This document shows positions 12,626 through 25,200 of a stretch of 64,000 nt of DNA, piece by piece. Made by a program: the position numbers and the translations under genes. The notes under the pieces were generated by a model. The model saw only the letters and a list, made by a program, of their open reading frames with translations. It was not told the origin of the DNA and ran no database searches. Positions within the stretch are counted from its first letter, which is position 1, and every line of letters begins with the position of its first letter. Source of the stretch: Dermatemys mawii (lineage: Eukaryota > Chordata > Testudines > Dermatemydidae); contig ML677335.1 of assembly GCA_007922305.1 (NCBI GenBank), positions 18,634,246 through 18,698,245 on the forward strand. The letters are read 5' to 3'.

Positions 12626-14010
12626 ACCAAAGTATTATGACCTATTGAAGACTTTAGACTATTATGTGTCACAGGCAGAGAATAGGAGGGAGCAAGGTGC
12701 AACAATGCCTGAGGCCCCTGCAAAGGCAGGGAGATGATTAAGTGAACTACCCAGATAATCTGGGCAATAATAATTTCCTCATTTTTAAAAGATTTAGAAG
12801 TTTTGTAAACTGTATAATAATTTTGCAAGGGTACTACATATGGATTCCCATAAAATTCACATTCAACCTTAACTGTGTTGTAATGACCGGGTGGGGGAAA
12901 TGGATTATAACTTCTCAGATAAATAATAGTTCATGATGCCACTCATGCCAGTTGCACCAGAATTTTCATGATGCATGTGAAATTTTACTAATTCTTGCCA
13001 GCAGACATTCTGTAGAAAGGCTTTTGCCTATTGAATTGGGGGGAAGAAAGCTACATTTGTAGAACCCTATTCCAGAAAGAGATCAGTAGTTAAAGAATGT
13101 GTGTGTGTACATGTATAGGTATGATTGATTTTTTGCTTGGGTGGGTCTTTTTTTCTTCACCATTCACTAGTGTCTTGTTTCCCTTTCTGATGATCTTCTG
13201 TCTCATTATAAATGGAAACACTGGACATAATAACCATGCATTTCCCCCACATTTTACTATACTTACTTTTCGTGTTGTCCCTTTTGAATCATTTTTCAAC
13301 ACTATTCTTAAACCAATATGCATATAGTAGTTGTTAAACCAGTATGCCAGTTTTAAACCAGTTTGCATATAATGGCTGTTTTCTTTCCATTTTCCTCCTC
13401 TGGCAATCTTTTGATGAAATTGTTCAAAAAATATAAAGTGACATATAAATGTAAACTGACCTCCTTTCTTTCTCACTAGCCTTTGCTTTTAAATACCCCA
13501 TATAGTCCTCCTATATATGTACTGTTGGTAAGCAGATAAAGCAGACTTGCCCAAGAAAGAAAAGATACTCTAAAATGTGGATTAAATAATGCCCATTAGT
13601 CAAAGTAATTTTTGCTTTGATAATAGCTGCCTTATTCATGAATGAATGTTTCCAAGAGCAAAATTAGTCAATATGTTTTTCATGTGTGATGTTAAACCCG
13701 AATCTCCTGATTTTTAATACAAAACATCTGAGAGAATTTCACTTGTAAGGATTACATAAAATAAACTATATGTTGTTCTAGTATGACATTGAACTTTTGT
13801 CTCCATTAAGAAACTTCAATAATCAATACCTCTTTATAAGCTTTATTTATAAAATAATTGTTTTCAAAGATTATGGCATTAAAATTCTCTTTCTGTATCA
13901 TACTTTTAAATTCATTTTAGAATTGAAGGGTTCTGGTACTGTCAATTACAGTATATCTAGAACAAATTTTCAGAATGTAGCTGAGAAAAAAGCTTGCAAC
14001 TTAAAATGGT
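12626..14010. other. intronic DNA before the PRKG1 exon
   Basis: AT-rich. An imperfect duplication of about 50 bases lies around 13308-13378 (AAACCAATATGCATATAGTAG and AAACCAGTTTGCATATAATGG). No other element recognised. Confidence 0.55.
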
Positions 14011-14027
14011 ATTTTTTTCCCTCACAG

Positions 14028-14141
14028 ATGGAAAGGTTGAAGTGACAAAAGAAGGTGTGAAACTGTGTACCATGGGACCTGGCAAAGTATTTGGAGAGCT
14101 AGCCATCCTTTACAATTGCACCCGAACAGCAACCGTCAAAA
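14028..14141 (+). CDS. PRKG1: PRKG1 exon: part of cGMP-binding domain A of cGMP-dependent protein kinase 1
   Basis: Partial gene, one exon. PRKG1 is the cytosolic Ser/Thr kinase activated by cGMP in nitric oxide and natriuretic peptide signalling. The exon follows a T-rich tract and AG (14026-14027) and is followed by GTAAGA (14142 on). It supplies the last two bases of an Asp codon, 37 whole codons and the first base of the next codon, so both flanking introns are phase 1 and skipping the exon would keep frame. The peptide runs [13 protein letters not shown] through [14 protein letters not shown] to TVK. This is the phosphate-binding cassette of the first cyclic-nucleotide domain: Glu (exon residue 23) binds the ribose, Arg (32) the phosphate, and the following Thr (33) favours cGMP over cAMP. 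The Arg corresponds to R177 of human PKG I-alpha, altered in familial aortic aneurysm. The sequence [17 protein letters not shown] distinguishes PRKG1 from PRKG2. No damage is seen, so the exon is probably functional. Confidence 0.96.
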
Positions 14142-14802
14142 GTAAGACAATTTTAGAATTTAAAAGCTTCAAAATATTTACGCAGCTATTAATGCTCAGC
14201 TTGAGTACAGTTAGGTCAGTTATCAGTTTCATAGGGAGTTTTTGATTGAAAAACATTAAAATATTTCAGAATATTGATTGATTGTCATGTTTTTCCAAAT
14301 TGGTTTTGGATGTTGTAGCATGGATATGTTGTACCCTGGAATGTGTTTCATTCTTTGCTGGAAGGATTTTAAAAAGGACAGCCAAGTTTCTACCTTTCTA
14401 AGTTGTATTATGTCTGCAATAAATTTTCCTTCAAACTCTTTAAACTCATGAAAATGAGAGAATATATTAAATTAAATATTAAACAAAAAGAACTTCATTG
14501 TACTTGGGTGACAACTGAGTTACTGAATGATCCCTCTTCTGTATGTTGGAGAGGCTGATGGCAGCTAATAGATGCAAAATGTTTTGGCATCGTCCACTTT
14601 ATCATTCCATTGTTTCACTTTTTACTTCTGCTAGGAAAGACAGACAAGGAGCCTCACTGACTGTGATGTCATTTGTTTGGGCTAAACCCCTGATGTAGTT
14701 GCTGCTTTTATGCATTAATTTTAGTCTTTTTTATGATGATTAACTGTGCACTATAGATTTGAAGAAGAAAGGAAGAAAATATCTCACTTGTGCAGAAGTG
14801 AC

Positions 14803-14990
14803 AGAGTCCTGTGGCACCTTAAAGACTAACTAAAGTATTAGAGCATAAGCTTTCGTGGGCTAATACCCACTTCATCGGATGCATGCAGTGGAAGTACCCA
14901 GGGGCAGGTATAAATAGGTAGGCAAGGACCAGGTGGGAGATAACAGGGTTAGTCCAATGAGGCTGAAGATAACAAGCTGGTTCAGGACAT
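14803..14990 (-). mobile_element. Penelope-like element, 3' end (5'-truncated)
   Basis: Carries the widespread reptile block AGAGTCCTGTGGCACC, AAAGACTAAC, AAGCTTTCGTGGGCTA, CCCACTTCATCGGATGCAT, GGCAGGTATAAATAGG. From memory, longer copies of this family continue (other strand) into a GIY-YIG endonuclease, the hallmark of Penelope-like retroelements. Only about 190 bases of the end are here. Confidence 0.6.
14843..14879 (-). ncRNA. hammerhead-ribozyme-like motif in Penelope end
   Basis: Read on the minus strand: CCGATGA, one A, a 5-bp helix GTGGG/CCCAC with a 6-base loop, GAAA, then GC-TTAT-GC. This is the arrangement of the hammerhead core (CUGAUGA, helix II, GAAA, short helix III). Deviations: C for U in CUGAUGA and one extra A before helix II. 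Helix I pairing is not obvious. Confidence 0.4.
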
Positions 14991-14999
14991 TCAGCTCTG

Positions 15000-17649
15000 A
15001 CTTTTTTCTGGTAGAAACATCCTACATTTGTGTTGAGATTTATGTTAGCTCATCCAAGAGAGCAACCTGTGGCTAATTCAGTGCCTTCTCTTGCTGTATT
15101 CTGAAGGTTAAGTGGGGGCCCTAAGAATCAGAAGTTTGATAGTGAAGAGTCTGGCTAGGAGGGCAAAGACTGAGAATAACATAACACATGACCTCAGGTC
15201 TTGAAAATGTGGGTAGTTTTCTTTCTAAAGTTGCCATAGGATTTAGTATCTCTGTAATCTCTCATTGCACTCCAAACCTGCTCTGCACAAGACACATTCT
15301 CAGCCACTCAATGTGGAGCTAAAGGGAGCTTTGGTATGGGGAGGGGTACCGAATGGTACGTCCCTGTTTTTATTTTCCCCTCTTCTTTGTGACGTACTAT
15401 ATGAGGAGGAGGATGGAACTTCAAATGTGGTTGCACCAGATAAGAAAATGTCCAGAAGCTTACAGGTTTAGCCTTCAGAAAGAACTCTATAAGAATTGCA
15501 GATATGTATTTTTCTGAACAAGTCAATTTTAACTCTATGAAATAGCTGGATAATGCATATTGGAATGCCTCTGATTCTAAAAGTCCTTTTTTTTTTTTTT
15601 GCACCACAAGATGACAAGCAACTGGATGGTGCTCATCCCCATGTTAAATATAGTTGCCATTTTCCATTGTTCCTCTGTAAAGCAATGTGTTCTAGGAACA
15701 TGCTGTGCAAAAATGTGTTGAGAGATGAGGGAAATTTTTACCTCATACATGAGAATTTTTGTTTTTTAAATGTCATATAAAATGAGATTACAGGAGATCA
15801 TTCAGACTTGTGTTCACAAACTCAGAATTAGGGATGATAAAATACACTGACAGCCCTTTCTGATCTTGAAAATGAGAGGATGGTGATGACCTGTGAAATA
15901 TAGATTCACAAAGTTTTTCAATAAGAGATAACAAATAAATAATACTTTTGTTTTAAAGACTGTCTTAAGGCAGTAGTGGTAGATAGGTAATTGGAAGAAT
16001 ATGGAAGAAAAATGTAATATAGAAACCAATGAGACATGTCAGACTCAGTATGGAAGAAAAAAAATGGAAAATGCCCAACCTAAAAAAAAGAAGGCAGAAT
16101 TATGGCAGAAATAACAGAAAGGTAAAGGTAGTTAAATGTCCTGGAAAACCAAAGCTCTTCACAGTCACAGACAAAGTAATCAGTGATATGTCACTGCAAG
16201 GGAATGGGAATGAGAAGACGACAATGAATTTCTAAAATAGAAAATAAGGAGATCGTTGTTTGTTTATTATTATTAATCTTTACTTTTGTATGCTGTTCAT
16301 TTCCAGCCAGCAAATGAACAGACAAGAAAACAGTAACTGTATTGCTAGTCATTGTTAGTTTTACTATACTTATTATTTCTCACTCTGTCCTTTCTCATTA
16401 GCCTTCTTCTAAACTGTTGATTGGTGCCTAGTTGTAACTGCATCTTTCTTTGCTTATTAAATTAGGGGCACTAGTAAGGTTGGTACTGTTGTCACCCTGA
16501 AAGACCTTTTCCTTAAGAAAGAAGTAGGAAGCATTATTATTAAGCATTCTCTTGCTTTCCCACTGGCATATTAAAATGGTAGTAATTATGCACCATCTTC
16601 TGTAGGCAGCTGTTGTGAATGTAGTCTCATTTAGAATGCTAACAAGTGATTTTAATGCAATTTCTCTCTCTCATTATTGCACTGGTAAGTGAGTGGCAGT
16701 CATGACTATAATCAACTCTATAGCCTTTCAAATCTAGTGACATGTGAGGTCATCATTTGACTGTTTTGGAGCCATTTTGGTTTGACCTACATGTATATAT
16801 CCACAATTTTGAGGTGCATAGAACAATTTAGGAGACATTATTGACTAATAAACTTAAATTATAACAACAGCCATTGACAATCTTATTGAAACTTCTGTGG
16901 GTTTTTTATTTTTTCTATGTCTAAACTCTAAGTAAACATACTTGTTAAAACTCTAGAAAGTCAAGTGCTAGTAAGAATGAGAAGTCTGAGAGGAATGATT
17001 CAGCTGTAACAAGTACCTTGGAGAGTAAGCTGCTAATTCTTTATCTAAGGAAGTAGGCTGACTGAATGTGATCAAAGTAAATATTTATCTGATTTTACTC
17101 ATGGTGATTATAAAATAAACAAGGAGAATATTTTGTCTTCTATGAAAAAAAAAGTTTGGTTTGCTACAGAATGTTTTTCTTTAGTGTCCCCATGTTTCTC
17201 CTCCTCTTATCCACGACCTCAAACTTAACCATGAGTAGATTAAATTTGGCAATCCTAACCATACCAGAAATAACTCCCTACAAAGTTTGTAAAAACAAAT
17301 TTTAATATGAGATACAACACTTTGAATACACCCACACATGAATGTGATGAATGAACCTGTCTTACTGATAGAAGATGTTCCACCGCTGGTTAAAATAGGG
17401 AAATAAACAAATTTAAGTCTCTTGTGATCAACTGGTGAATGCAATTCTTTTTTTCAACACTTCCATTTAAAAGTAACTTGACTTTCAATATACAAGAAAG
17501 AAATTGCGATGAAAACATTCAAGGCTCTGACAACTAAATCTGGGCATTCCTTCAGCAACAACCAAAATCTGCTGATTTCCTATAGAGAATTGCAGGGAGC
17601 TCTCGCAGAAGAGGTCTGTCATTTTGTCTTCCCATGGCCCAGACCTAAA
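15000..17649. other. intronic DNA, no recognised element
   Basis: AT-rich with a poly-T run at 15587-15600. No transposon or exon recognised. Confidence 0.55.
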
Positions 17650-18745
17650 TTATAAAGACAGATGAGACTACTAGGATAATCTAGTCTGACCTCCTGTGTA
17701 CCACAGGTGATAGGACTTCCCAGAATGAATTTCTGTCTGTATTATAGCATATTTTTTGGAAAAAAACCCCCAGCCATTTAGATTCTCCATTATTGGAAAT
17801 ATTTATCACAATGCTTGGTAAGCTGTTCCAGTTAGGGTGACAGATGGCCTGATTTTATAGGCACAGTCCCAATTTTGGGGTCTTTTTCTTACATAGGTCC
17901 CTATTACCCTACCACCCCCTGTTCCGATTTTTCACGTTTGCTGCCTGGGCTCCCTAGTTCCAATGGATTGTACAATGGATCCTCATTGTTAAAATTTTAC
18001 TCTTTACTTTTAGTCTGAATTTGTCTAGCTTCAATTTTTAGCCACTTGTTATACCTTAGTGTGGTGGAATGAAGGGCCCTGTAAGCTCAGATTTTTTGTT
18101 CTTTATATAGGTCTGTTATCAAGACACCACTTAATCTTCTCTTTGTTTAGATAGACTCAAGCAGCTCAACTTGTTTATCACGATAATGCATATTTTCTAT
18201 TCCTTTAATCATTCTTGTGGCTCTTCTTCGAAACCTCTCCAATTTATCAGCACCCTTCTTGAATTGTGGGCACCAGAACTGGACACAGTATTCCATTAGA
18301 GAGTACACCAGTGCCAAATACAGAGGTAATATAACCTCCTTATTCAGGATTCTTCTGTTTAGACATCCAAGGATTACATCAGCTCTTTTGGCTATGGATT
18401 TTCCCTGGGGGCTATGTTCAACTGATTATCCACCATAAGCCCCAAGTCCTTTTCAGAGCCGCTGTTTTCCATGACAGAGTTCCACCACCCTGCAAACCTA
18501 CATTTTGTTCTTAGATGTATCACTATTTAACCATATAAAAACATGCATTGTTTGCTTGTATCCAAGTTACTGAACAACCTAGAAAACCCTATATCAGAGA
18601 CCTGTCCTCTTTTTTTATTTACTATTCCCCAAAATTTATCATTAATGGTTTTGTTTTCTTCCAGTTTATTAATAAAAATATTTCATAACATAAAGCTAAG
18701 AACCAGTCCCTGTATGACACCACTAGAAACATCTAATCAATGCTG
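17650..18745 (-). mobile_element. CR1 LINE, antisense, 5'-truncated, interrupted by a MITE
   Basis: Antisense CR1: 3' end at the left (GATAATCTAGTCTGACC), then GAATTTGTCTAGCTTCAATT, GTGGCTCTTCTTCGAAACC, CTTGAATTGTGGGCACCAG, AACTGGACACAGTATTCC, AGTGCCAAATACAGAGGTAA, up to GACACCACTAGAAAC near 18727. It covers the 3' UTR and the C-terminal RT region. The copy is interrupted at 17834-17955 by a short inverted-repeat element. Confidence 0.85.
17834..17955. mobile_element. hAT-like MITE nested in CR1
   Basis: 122 bases beginning AGGGTGACAGATGGCC and ending CTGCCTGGGCTCCCT, diverged inverted ends of a type I recall as AGGGTGACCAGAT in reptiles. The CR1 sequence TGTTCCA occurs on the left and AGTTCCAA on the right, as expected for an 8-base target duplication. 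Confidence 0.6.
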
Positions 18746-18749
18746 TTAA

Positions 18750-19940
18750 GAAAACATCAGATTGAATGAAGGTGTGATTCACGTGGAAAATAGTCCTAAG
18801 CAGGGTTTGAAGTTCCCTGCGATGCTGATGAGATGTCCTGATCATTCCTGACTAGTTATTTAGTTCCCTCATGAAGTCTTAAGCAAGAAGAAATGACCCC
18901 CTTTCTTCCTTGTGTTCAGTATTACCACTCTCCAAGCTGTATGATGAATGCTTCTACCACATCATGCATGGACCGATCATTAATATTCTGCCCCAAGAGA
19001 ACAGCTCAGCTTGTTAGCTGTCAAAAAGGTAAGCTAAGCATGCCACTCAGGATAAATTATTGAAGGTTTTAGAATGCAGTGATAGTTGATCATTCAGAGA
19101 AACCAGCATGTGTACTTTGAATTCAGTGTGTCAAACTGGTACTTCAAAGTGCCACCTTACATTAGCATTAGAGGAGTTGCAGCTGCAGGAAACTCATGCC
19201 ATTGCAGAGCAATTTAAACATTCCAGAATTCGTTGGATGACCTTAATTGAAGCTCACTACTAGCACACATTTTTAAACACTTTCTTAGAAGCACAAGCCT
19301 GATGATTTATGAAACAGTGAAACTGTGAGTCATAGGTATAATGTTTGGAATCTGTGTAATAAGGATTTTGTTCTTAATTGTTGCATGGGTACCGTGCATG
19401 AGTGCTGCCCTACATCAATCCTACTGAAAGTGAAAATCTTTGACTACTCCCAGAAATGTCCTGAATCTGACCCTAATCAGCAATCTTGCTGGCAGATCCA
19501 GTAGAGGACAAAGACTGGGTATGTTATTGGTAGGTATGAATAATCCTAGTCACCTCCAAAAGTAGCTTGCCAAACCAGGAGAAAGCAAACTGGTGCAGTA
19601 GCTTGCACTGTCCATGTTGTACTTGCTTCATGACTTTGGATTTCTGACTAGACCAGAGACAATTACAATGCTGTTTTCTTTACTCGTTTTTATAGCCCTA
19701 CTTTCTCCAAGCTATTTCTGCCTATTCCTGAACAGTGGGGTAATGGCTTCCTTTTGCACCTAATCTTATAAGTACAGTTGTTGTATGAGGCGAAGAGCTA
19801 CTAAGTGATTGTACATTTAAGCATTTCTGAACAGAGTTCATCAGCTGAGTGTTGGAACAAAGCCAGAATTCAAAATTCAGTTGTTTACAGAGGTATTCTA
19901 TTGTTCTTCCAGTATCAGCAACATATGCAACTATTAGCAG
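18750..19940. other. intronic DNA, no recognised element
   Basis: Unremarkable AT-rich sequence. Confidence 0.55.
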
Positions 19941-19942
19941 CA

Positions 19943-20055
19943 GGAGGCTTGGATTAAAGGGGTCTAGTGCATTGTGGAAATGACCCCCCTATGCAGAGGC
20001 AGGCCTGGATTAAAGGGGTCTAGTGCATCATGGAAATGACCCCCCCATGCACATT
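19943..20055. repeat. 56-base tandem duplication
   Basis: GGATTAAAGGGGTCTAGTGC starts at 19951 and again at 20007; both copies run into GGAAATGACCCCCC and ATGCA. The copies differ at only a few positions, so the duplication is fairly recent. Confidence 0.9.
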
Positions 20056-20690
20056 TTAAATAAACTAGAAAGCAAAGCATCTTTCTCCATATGTATCCCA
20101 CCTTCGACCACCAAATACCCATACACTGCTTTGCCAACCCCCCACTTATCCTGACAGGCCACATGCAAATCTTAGCTGCCCTGACTACACCCTGCTCACC
20201 TTCCCCTCACCCTGCAGCCCTCCAACACTCCCCATTCTCCCTCTAGCCCACAAACTGCTCATTCTCAGCCCCACTGATTCATGCTGGGATGATTTAGTTG
20301 AGGATTGGTCCTGCTTTGAGCAGGGGGTTGGACTAGATGACCTCCTGAGGTCCCTTCCAACCCTGATATTCTATGATTCTATGATACTAAGTTCCCCTTT
20401 CATCCCTACCTACTTTGCCCAGAGCTCCACTCCTGCCCCAGGCTCGGGTGGCTCCACATTATCCCAGCATCAATCCTGCACTCACATGGCCCCAGCTACT
20501 CAGGTTTGGCATGGCTGCCCCTAGCATGCTGGAAGAATAACTGGCCTGAACTTGAGTGAGCAGTGTTGCAACCCAACACAGTGGTTTGGCCTGACTGCTC
20601 CTCCATCATGATGATGGATAGTGGGGCAGTCAGATTAAGCCAAATTTGAGCAAATGGTGTTGTGACCTGGCACATGGTGTGTCAGAGCCA
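20056..20690. repeat. GC-rich unclassified repeat, split by a CR1 tail
   Basis: C-rich DNA on both sides of the CR1 tail at 20286-20385 (CCCTCACCCTGCAGCCC left, CTCCTGCCCCAGGCTC right). Its right part contains an imperfect hairpin, 20585-20608 with 20612-20644. Confidence 0.4.
20286..20385 (+). mobile_element. CR1 3' tail, sense
   Basis: GGGATGATTTAGTTGAGG, GGGGGTTGGACTAGATGACC, TCCTGAGGTCCCTTCCAACC and terminal ATTCTATGATTCTATGAT, the short ATTCTATGA repeats that end CR1 elements. Confidence 0.85.
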
Positions 20691-20699
20691 ATTAGATTT

Positions 20700-23600
20700 T
20701 TTCATTAGCTTTTTGTTTTATTTAGTTGCGTTCACTCCTCCCCCGTCTCTCTCCCCGAGTCATGAGGCCTTCTGAGATAGGGACACTTTGTAAGAACGCC
20801 AAGTACACATTGGTTTATTGGGGCCTGAGCAGAAGAATGTGGTTTGAATTAAAGGGATTCTGGGAAAATGATGTGGAAAGACTCCTGGTATAGACATAGT
20901 TTGGCTGCATAATCAGCCCAGTTGCTCTCAACTCAGTCACATGCTGAGCTACATAATTTAAAGCCACCCAGAAAACCAGTTGGAAGGACAAAATAGAACA
21001 ATCCACTCCCCTATTACAGAGTCATGAACCTTGGATACAGGCAAGGTAGTGTCCTTGAGGGGAGTGGAGTGTATGTAAGAAAGACACTGACTTCTTGCTT
21101 TGTCATTTTTCTAGAGTAGACTTTTTAATTGTTATTTGGATCATGGCCTATAAGACCTACAAACAAATAGGCTGTGAAATGTGACATTTTGCCAATGCCA
21201 AATTTAACAATCACAAATATTTTGTGAAAGTGAAAAATTAAAATCTAGTTGCTGAATGAGAACTCAGTTCAAAAAACCTAAAAATCTTAGAAAGATACTA
21301 TTAGGTTGGGATGAAAGGAAAAGCCAGAGCAGGTATTTTACTTCTAATTCAGCATACTAATTCACAGATTACACAAGCATAATATTTTCTTATACAGATG
21401 CTTCTAAATAAGAAACTGGAACAGCATGCATTCCAGGTGACTGACAGAGAAAACAATTAATTATAAATGCAGTTATCATCTCTAAATGTAATGAGGAAGA
21501 GTGATCCTGCACTGTCATACTACTTCCGCCACCCTGGAGGAAAAATGAGGTTAATAGATAAAACCCTGCTAATTAGGAACTTTCTCTGCATCCTGATAGG
21601 GAACTAAGTAAAGGACAACTTTGTTCTGCTTAATCCTCTACAAGCAGAGTCTTATTTGCCACTGGAAGAATCAGAAAGACAGTGAGAGCTAGAGATAGAT
21701 ACTATAAAAATTGAAATTGACTATTTATGAAGAAATATTAACAATGAGGCAGTGGTAGGTAGTGAGTCAAAGTGAAAAAGTCAACTTGTGTGTACAATCA
21801 AGCTTTTTTAAAAAATCAATATTTGATAAAGGAGTAGACTTGTTTAGCAAATGAAAATTTGTTTCACATTAACAATGTATAATGGTTGTTATGACTCTTA
21901 AAGAATAATCCCAATAGCTCTAAAACTCAAGTAAATTCTCAGAACAAAATAGTGTTAAGAATGGAATATTTTATCAATGCACAAAAGAAAGATGTGTATT
22001 TAAGAGAGGTCCTCTGTGTCCCGATTACACTTTTTAAAGTAGGCATAATTCTTATAATAATAATAATAAAAATCCTTTGCCCCTTCATGAACCAAAAACA
22101 TGCAGCTGTCACTGTACTGAATTCAGTGGGGCTACATTTGGCCTGAATTGAGATCCATGTGTTTAAGAACTTTAAATATAAATAAAATAGAAAAGCACAA
22201 ATAAAGACATTAAATTATAAGTTATGCAAGTATCTTTGTTAGAACAAAAAATGCCTTTCTGCAAACAGAAGAATAGTTGCTCCAGTTTTTATGCCTGCAA
22301 GCAATACTAATTGTACAAAAATCACCTTTACATTGCAGAGCTAGAGGAGCAATTTTTCTGTTTTGCTGCAAGCTAGGATAAGTTGGAGTTTCCTGAACTA
22401 TTGTTTATTGAGCCCTCTGGATATCCATTTCCAGCATAATAGCCAGTTACATTTACAGAGGATAGTATTACACTGACAAAGAGTTTGGTACCAGTGATAA
22501 TTTGCTGAGAAAACTAAGACAACAGACTTCCAGTTGTCTATGAAAACAAATACAGCTACTCAGAGTAAGAACCATTTTAAAGCCTTAGTGATGGAAAGTT
22601 GTCTTTTACTGTTTGTTATATAAGTCTACCGTGGAAACTTTATTAAGTGCTCATTGAAACAATCAAATTGCTGTAGGAAAGAGAGCAGTGCATTCTAGGT
22701 ATTCAGATACTTAGTTAAAGCCAATTGGGTATTACTTACATTTGTCAAAGAATAAAACATTGTGAAGTCTCTAATCAAGATCAGGTCTCAATGCATTTTG
22801 CATTATAGAAGGATGACTGGCCCTCTATGTGCTTCGTGATGGATAAGTGAGAGTGCAGTACTTAGTTTATAAGTAAATTTAAAAAATCACATTAATAGGT
22901 GGAACTAATTAGCAAGGTTGAAGTATTTTGGAATAGTGGAGTGAAAAACTTGCCTTGTGCTGTTGATGTGCAGAAACAGTTCCGGGTACAAGTGATAACT
23001 TCAGTCTCTTGGGCTGTCAGTCCATGACACATACACACATAAATGAAAACCTCTAGAACAGTTTTCTGTATCTCTCTTACATAAATATGACAACATTTTA
23101 AGTTCTACAATAGTTTAATAGGTCACTGCTAATACAACATTAACTTAAAGTTGCTGAAACCCATCAAGAATATAAGCACTAGTCTAGTTTTCTTCATCTT
23201 CATCATTTATTTGGAAATGGAAATAGAGACAGAACTGAGTGATGGTGAAAAAATATTTGGATTTGGTTCTTATTGTGATTTAAGCCTCTGAGAAATGTTG
23301 GCCTTTGTTTAAACTTGTATCCTTTCAGCATGGTTAAAACATTTTCTAAGCGTGATGTCAATTTGTAGCCTTGAATTTCAGCACTCGAATCAGTGAATAG
23401 GGTATCAGGGCAATGCATCATGACATAATCTCAGTGCAACTCTAGCAGTTCCAAACTTTTACTGCAGATGGTTGCATTCCTAAACACACTGTACAGTTAT
23501 TTTTCATCTCGTTTTCTTTAATTTCAGCATAGTTTTCAAACTTTTAAGCTGGAACTAGCATCCAGCCCCTGGACTGAATCAGAGTTAACTGCTGCAAATA

Positions 23601-24819
23601 CAGAGATAAATAACAGCAGAGGGAAAATAAATGTCAGTGTATAAAAAGGGATGCTCTCAAATTACGAGCAACTCAGCAACTGCAGCGTCTCATCTGCAGC
23701 CACATGGCTCCATATGGAATTCAGAACAGATCAGACGCTAGGTCTGTTCCCCCTTCCCTCTTCTTCTAATCCCTCTGCTGCGACCAAGGCATTAGAAGAT
23801 ATGGGAAGAGGGAGGAATTCCCAAACCCAGTATGAGATGGACAAGGAGGGGCTCTAGGAATCCTAGGGTAGGGGGCTTGGAAGCTCTGGAATCCTCTCTG
23901 CATGGACAAGGGGCAGGGCCCAGTACCAGTGATAGCAGGTCACAGCATAGTCTGTCTCCCCACCAGAAGGATGCCACTCTCTTGGGGAGTAGGTTGGGTA
24001 TTCAAGAGGAAAACTGTCCCACTGCTGAACTAACTGTGTTAGAGGTTGTGGTGCGGGGAAGGGAGGGGAGTGCATCCAAGGATTGATTCAAGTTGTGCCT
24101 GCTGTTGCTTCACAGGTTGTATCAGCAACATTAATAGGTTAGTGGAACACAGAGTCAGGAGGTGAATGAGCTACCATCAGGACATAGAAGGGACTGTGGT
24201 TGGGCTCAGGGTCCTTAATCACTTCTTCACATGGGGGAACTAAATGGGAGAGGGAATAATAGCCATTTATACCCTACTTGCAGGACAGGGGACAATGAAG
24301 CAAGAAGGGTAACAGACCCATCCATTAGTCTAATGGAGGGAGCTGGTGTTCTGGGTGCTAAGTCTGTAATGAGTAGGGTAGAGACATCCTCTACAGAGGC
24401 AACTGGGATTACACAGCTGCTGCAGGCTAACATCCAGTTGTTGAAGAAGTTCGATTGGTAAGGAATCAGGAGGAGATAGTCACAGACAACCAGAATGGGC
24501 CAGAGTTTGGGACCAGGCTGTTGTCACCTGGGGCAGACCGCTCACCGTGGGGTAGGTGTTCCTTTGGTGCAGAAGATGTCTGAGCAACATACAAATCACA
24601 CATTGATAGGGAATGTGAATTTGTGGAATAAAATCACAGCCCCATGTGTGGCTGGGAGCAGCAAGGCACCAATGGCTCCGTGATAGTTTGTTAGGAGGGT
24701 GGTTATGCTTGTGGTATCTGACCCAATGGGAGTTCATCTTCATGATGCTTCTAAAGATAAGATTTTGATCACTGTTTCACAGGGAGGTACTGATGGAGAG
24801 TAATCCAGGTCTGGGTAAA
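20700..24819. other. intronic DNA, mostly unassigned
   Basis: AT-rich to about 23640, with an ATA-rich stretch near 22056-22070. From about 23640 the sequence becomes more GC-rich and may be part of the DIRS-like insertion that is recognisable from 24820, but I could not assign its reading frames. Confidence 0.4.
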
Positions 24820-24824
24820 CCAGG

Positions 24825-25200
24825 TAATGAATTATCCAAGTGGCCCAGGGTGTCTAGAACTTGGGTAAATTGGGAAGCTGCCTTAATCTATGCAGGTGTG
24901 AGTGCAGAGACATGCTCAGACAGAAACCCAGCAATAATCAAACAGTGATATGGTATATTTAGAGGCATGGCTTGGTTTACTTATGATGAACAGTTGAAGG
25001 TGAGGGCTGCAATCCAAAGTGGATTATCGTATCGTGCACTGTGGTTAGAGTGGATGACACCAGGAGGGCATGATGGTCACACTAGCAGTGGCCTCTTAAT
25101 TCTACAGAAAGCCAGCAGATGCCCGAGGTACATAATGGCATTTAGTGGGCATTTGGCAAAGGCGGGTGTTTACAGAGCATCTGTGAATTTAGGCATTTAG
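24825..25200 (+). pseudogene. DIRS-like ORF1 (gag) fragment
   Basis: Frame reads SKWPRVSRTWVNWEAALIYA then AETCSDRNPAIIKQ, a stop (TGA near 24950), then AWFTYDEQLKVRAAIQSGLS and ALWLEWMTP. The W..YDE..+.R pattern followed by LWL is, from memory, characteristic of DIRS-type ORF1 proteins. At least one in-frame stop and likely frameshifts make it inactive. Confidence 0.5.

Noticed and set aside
13797..14027. Open frame running into the PRKG1 exon
   Set aside because: The sequence before 14028 is intron: T-rich tract and AG acceptor, and the residues do not fit PRKG1.
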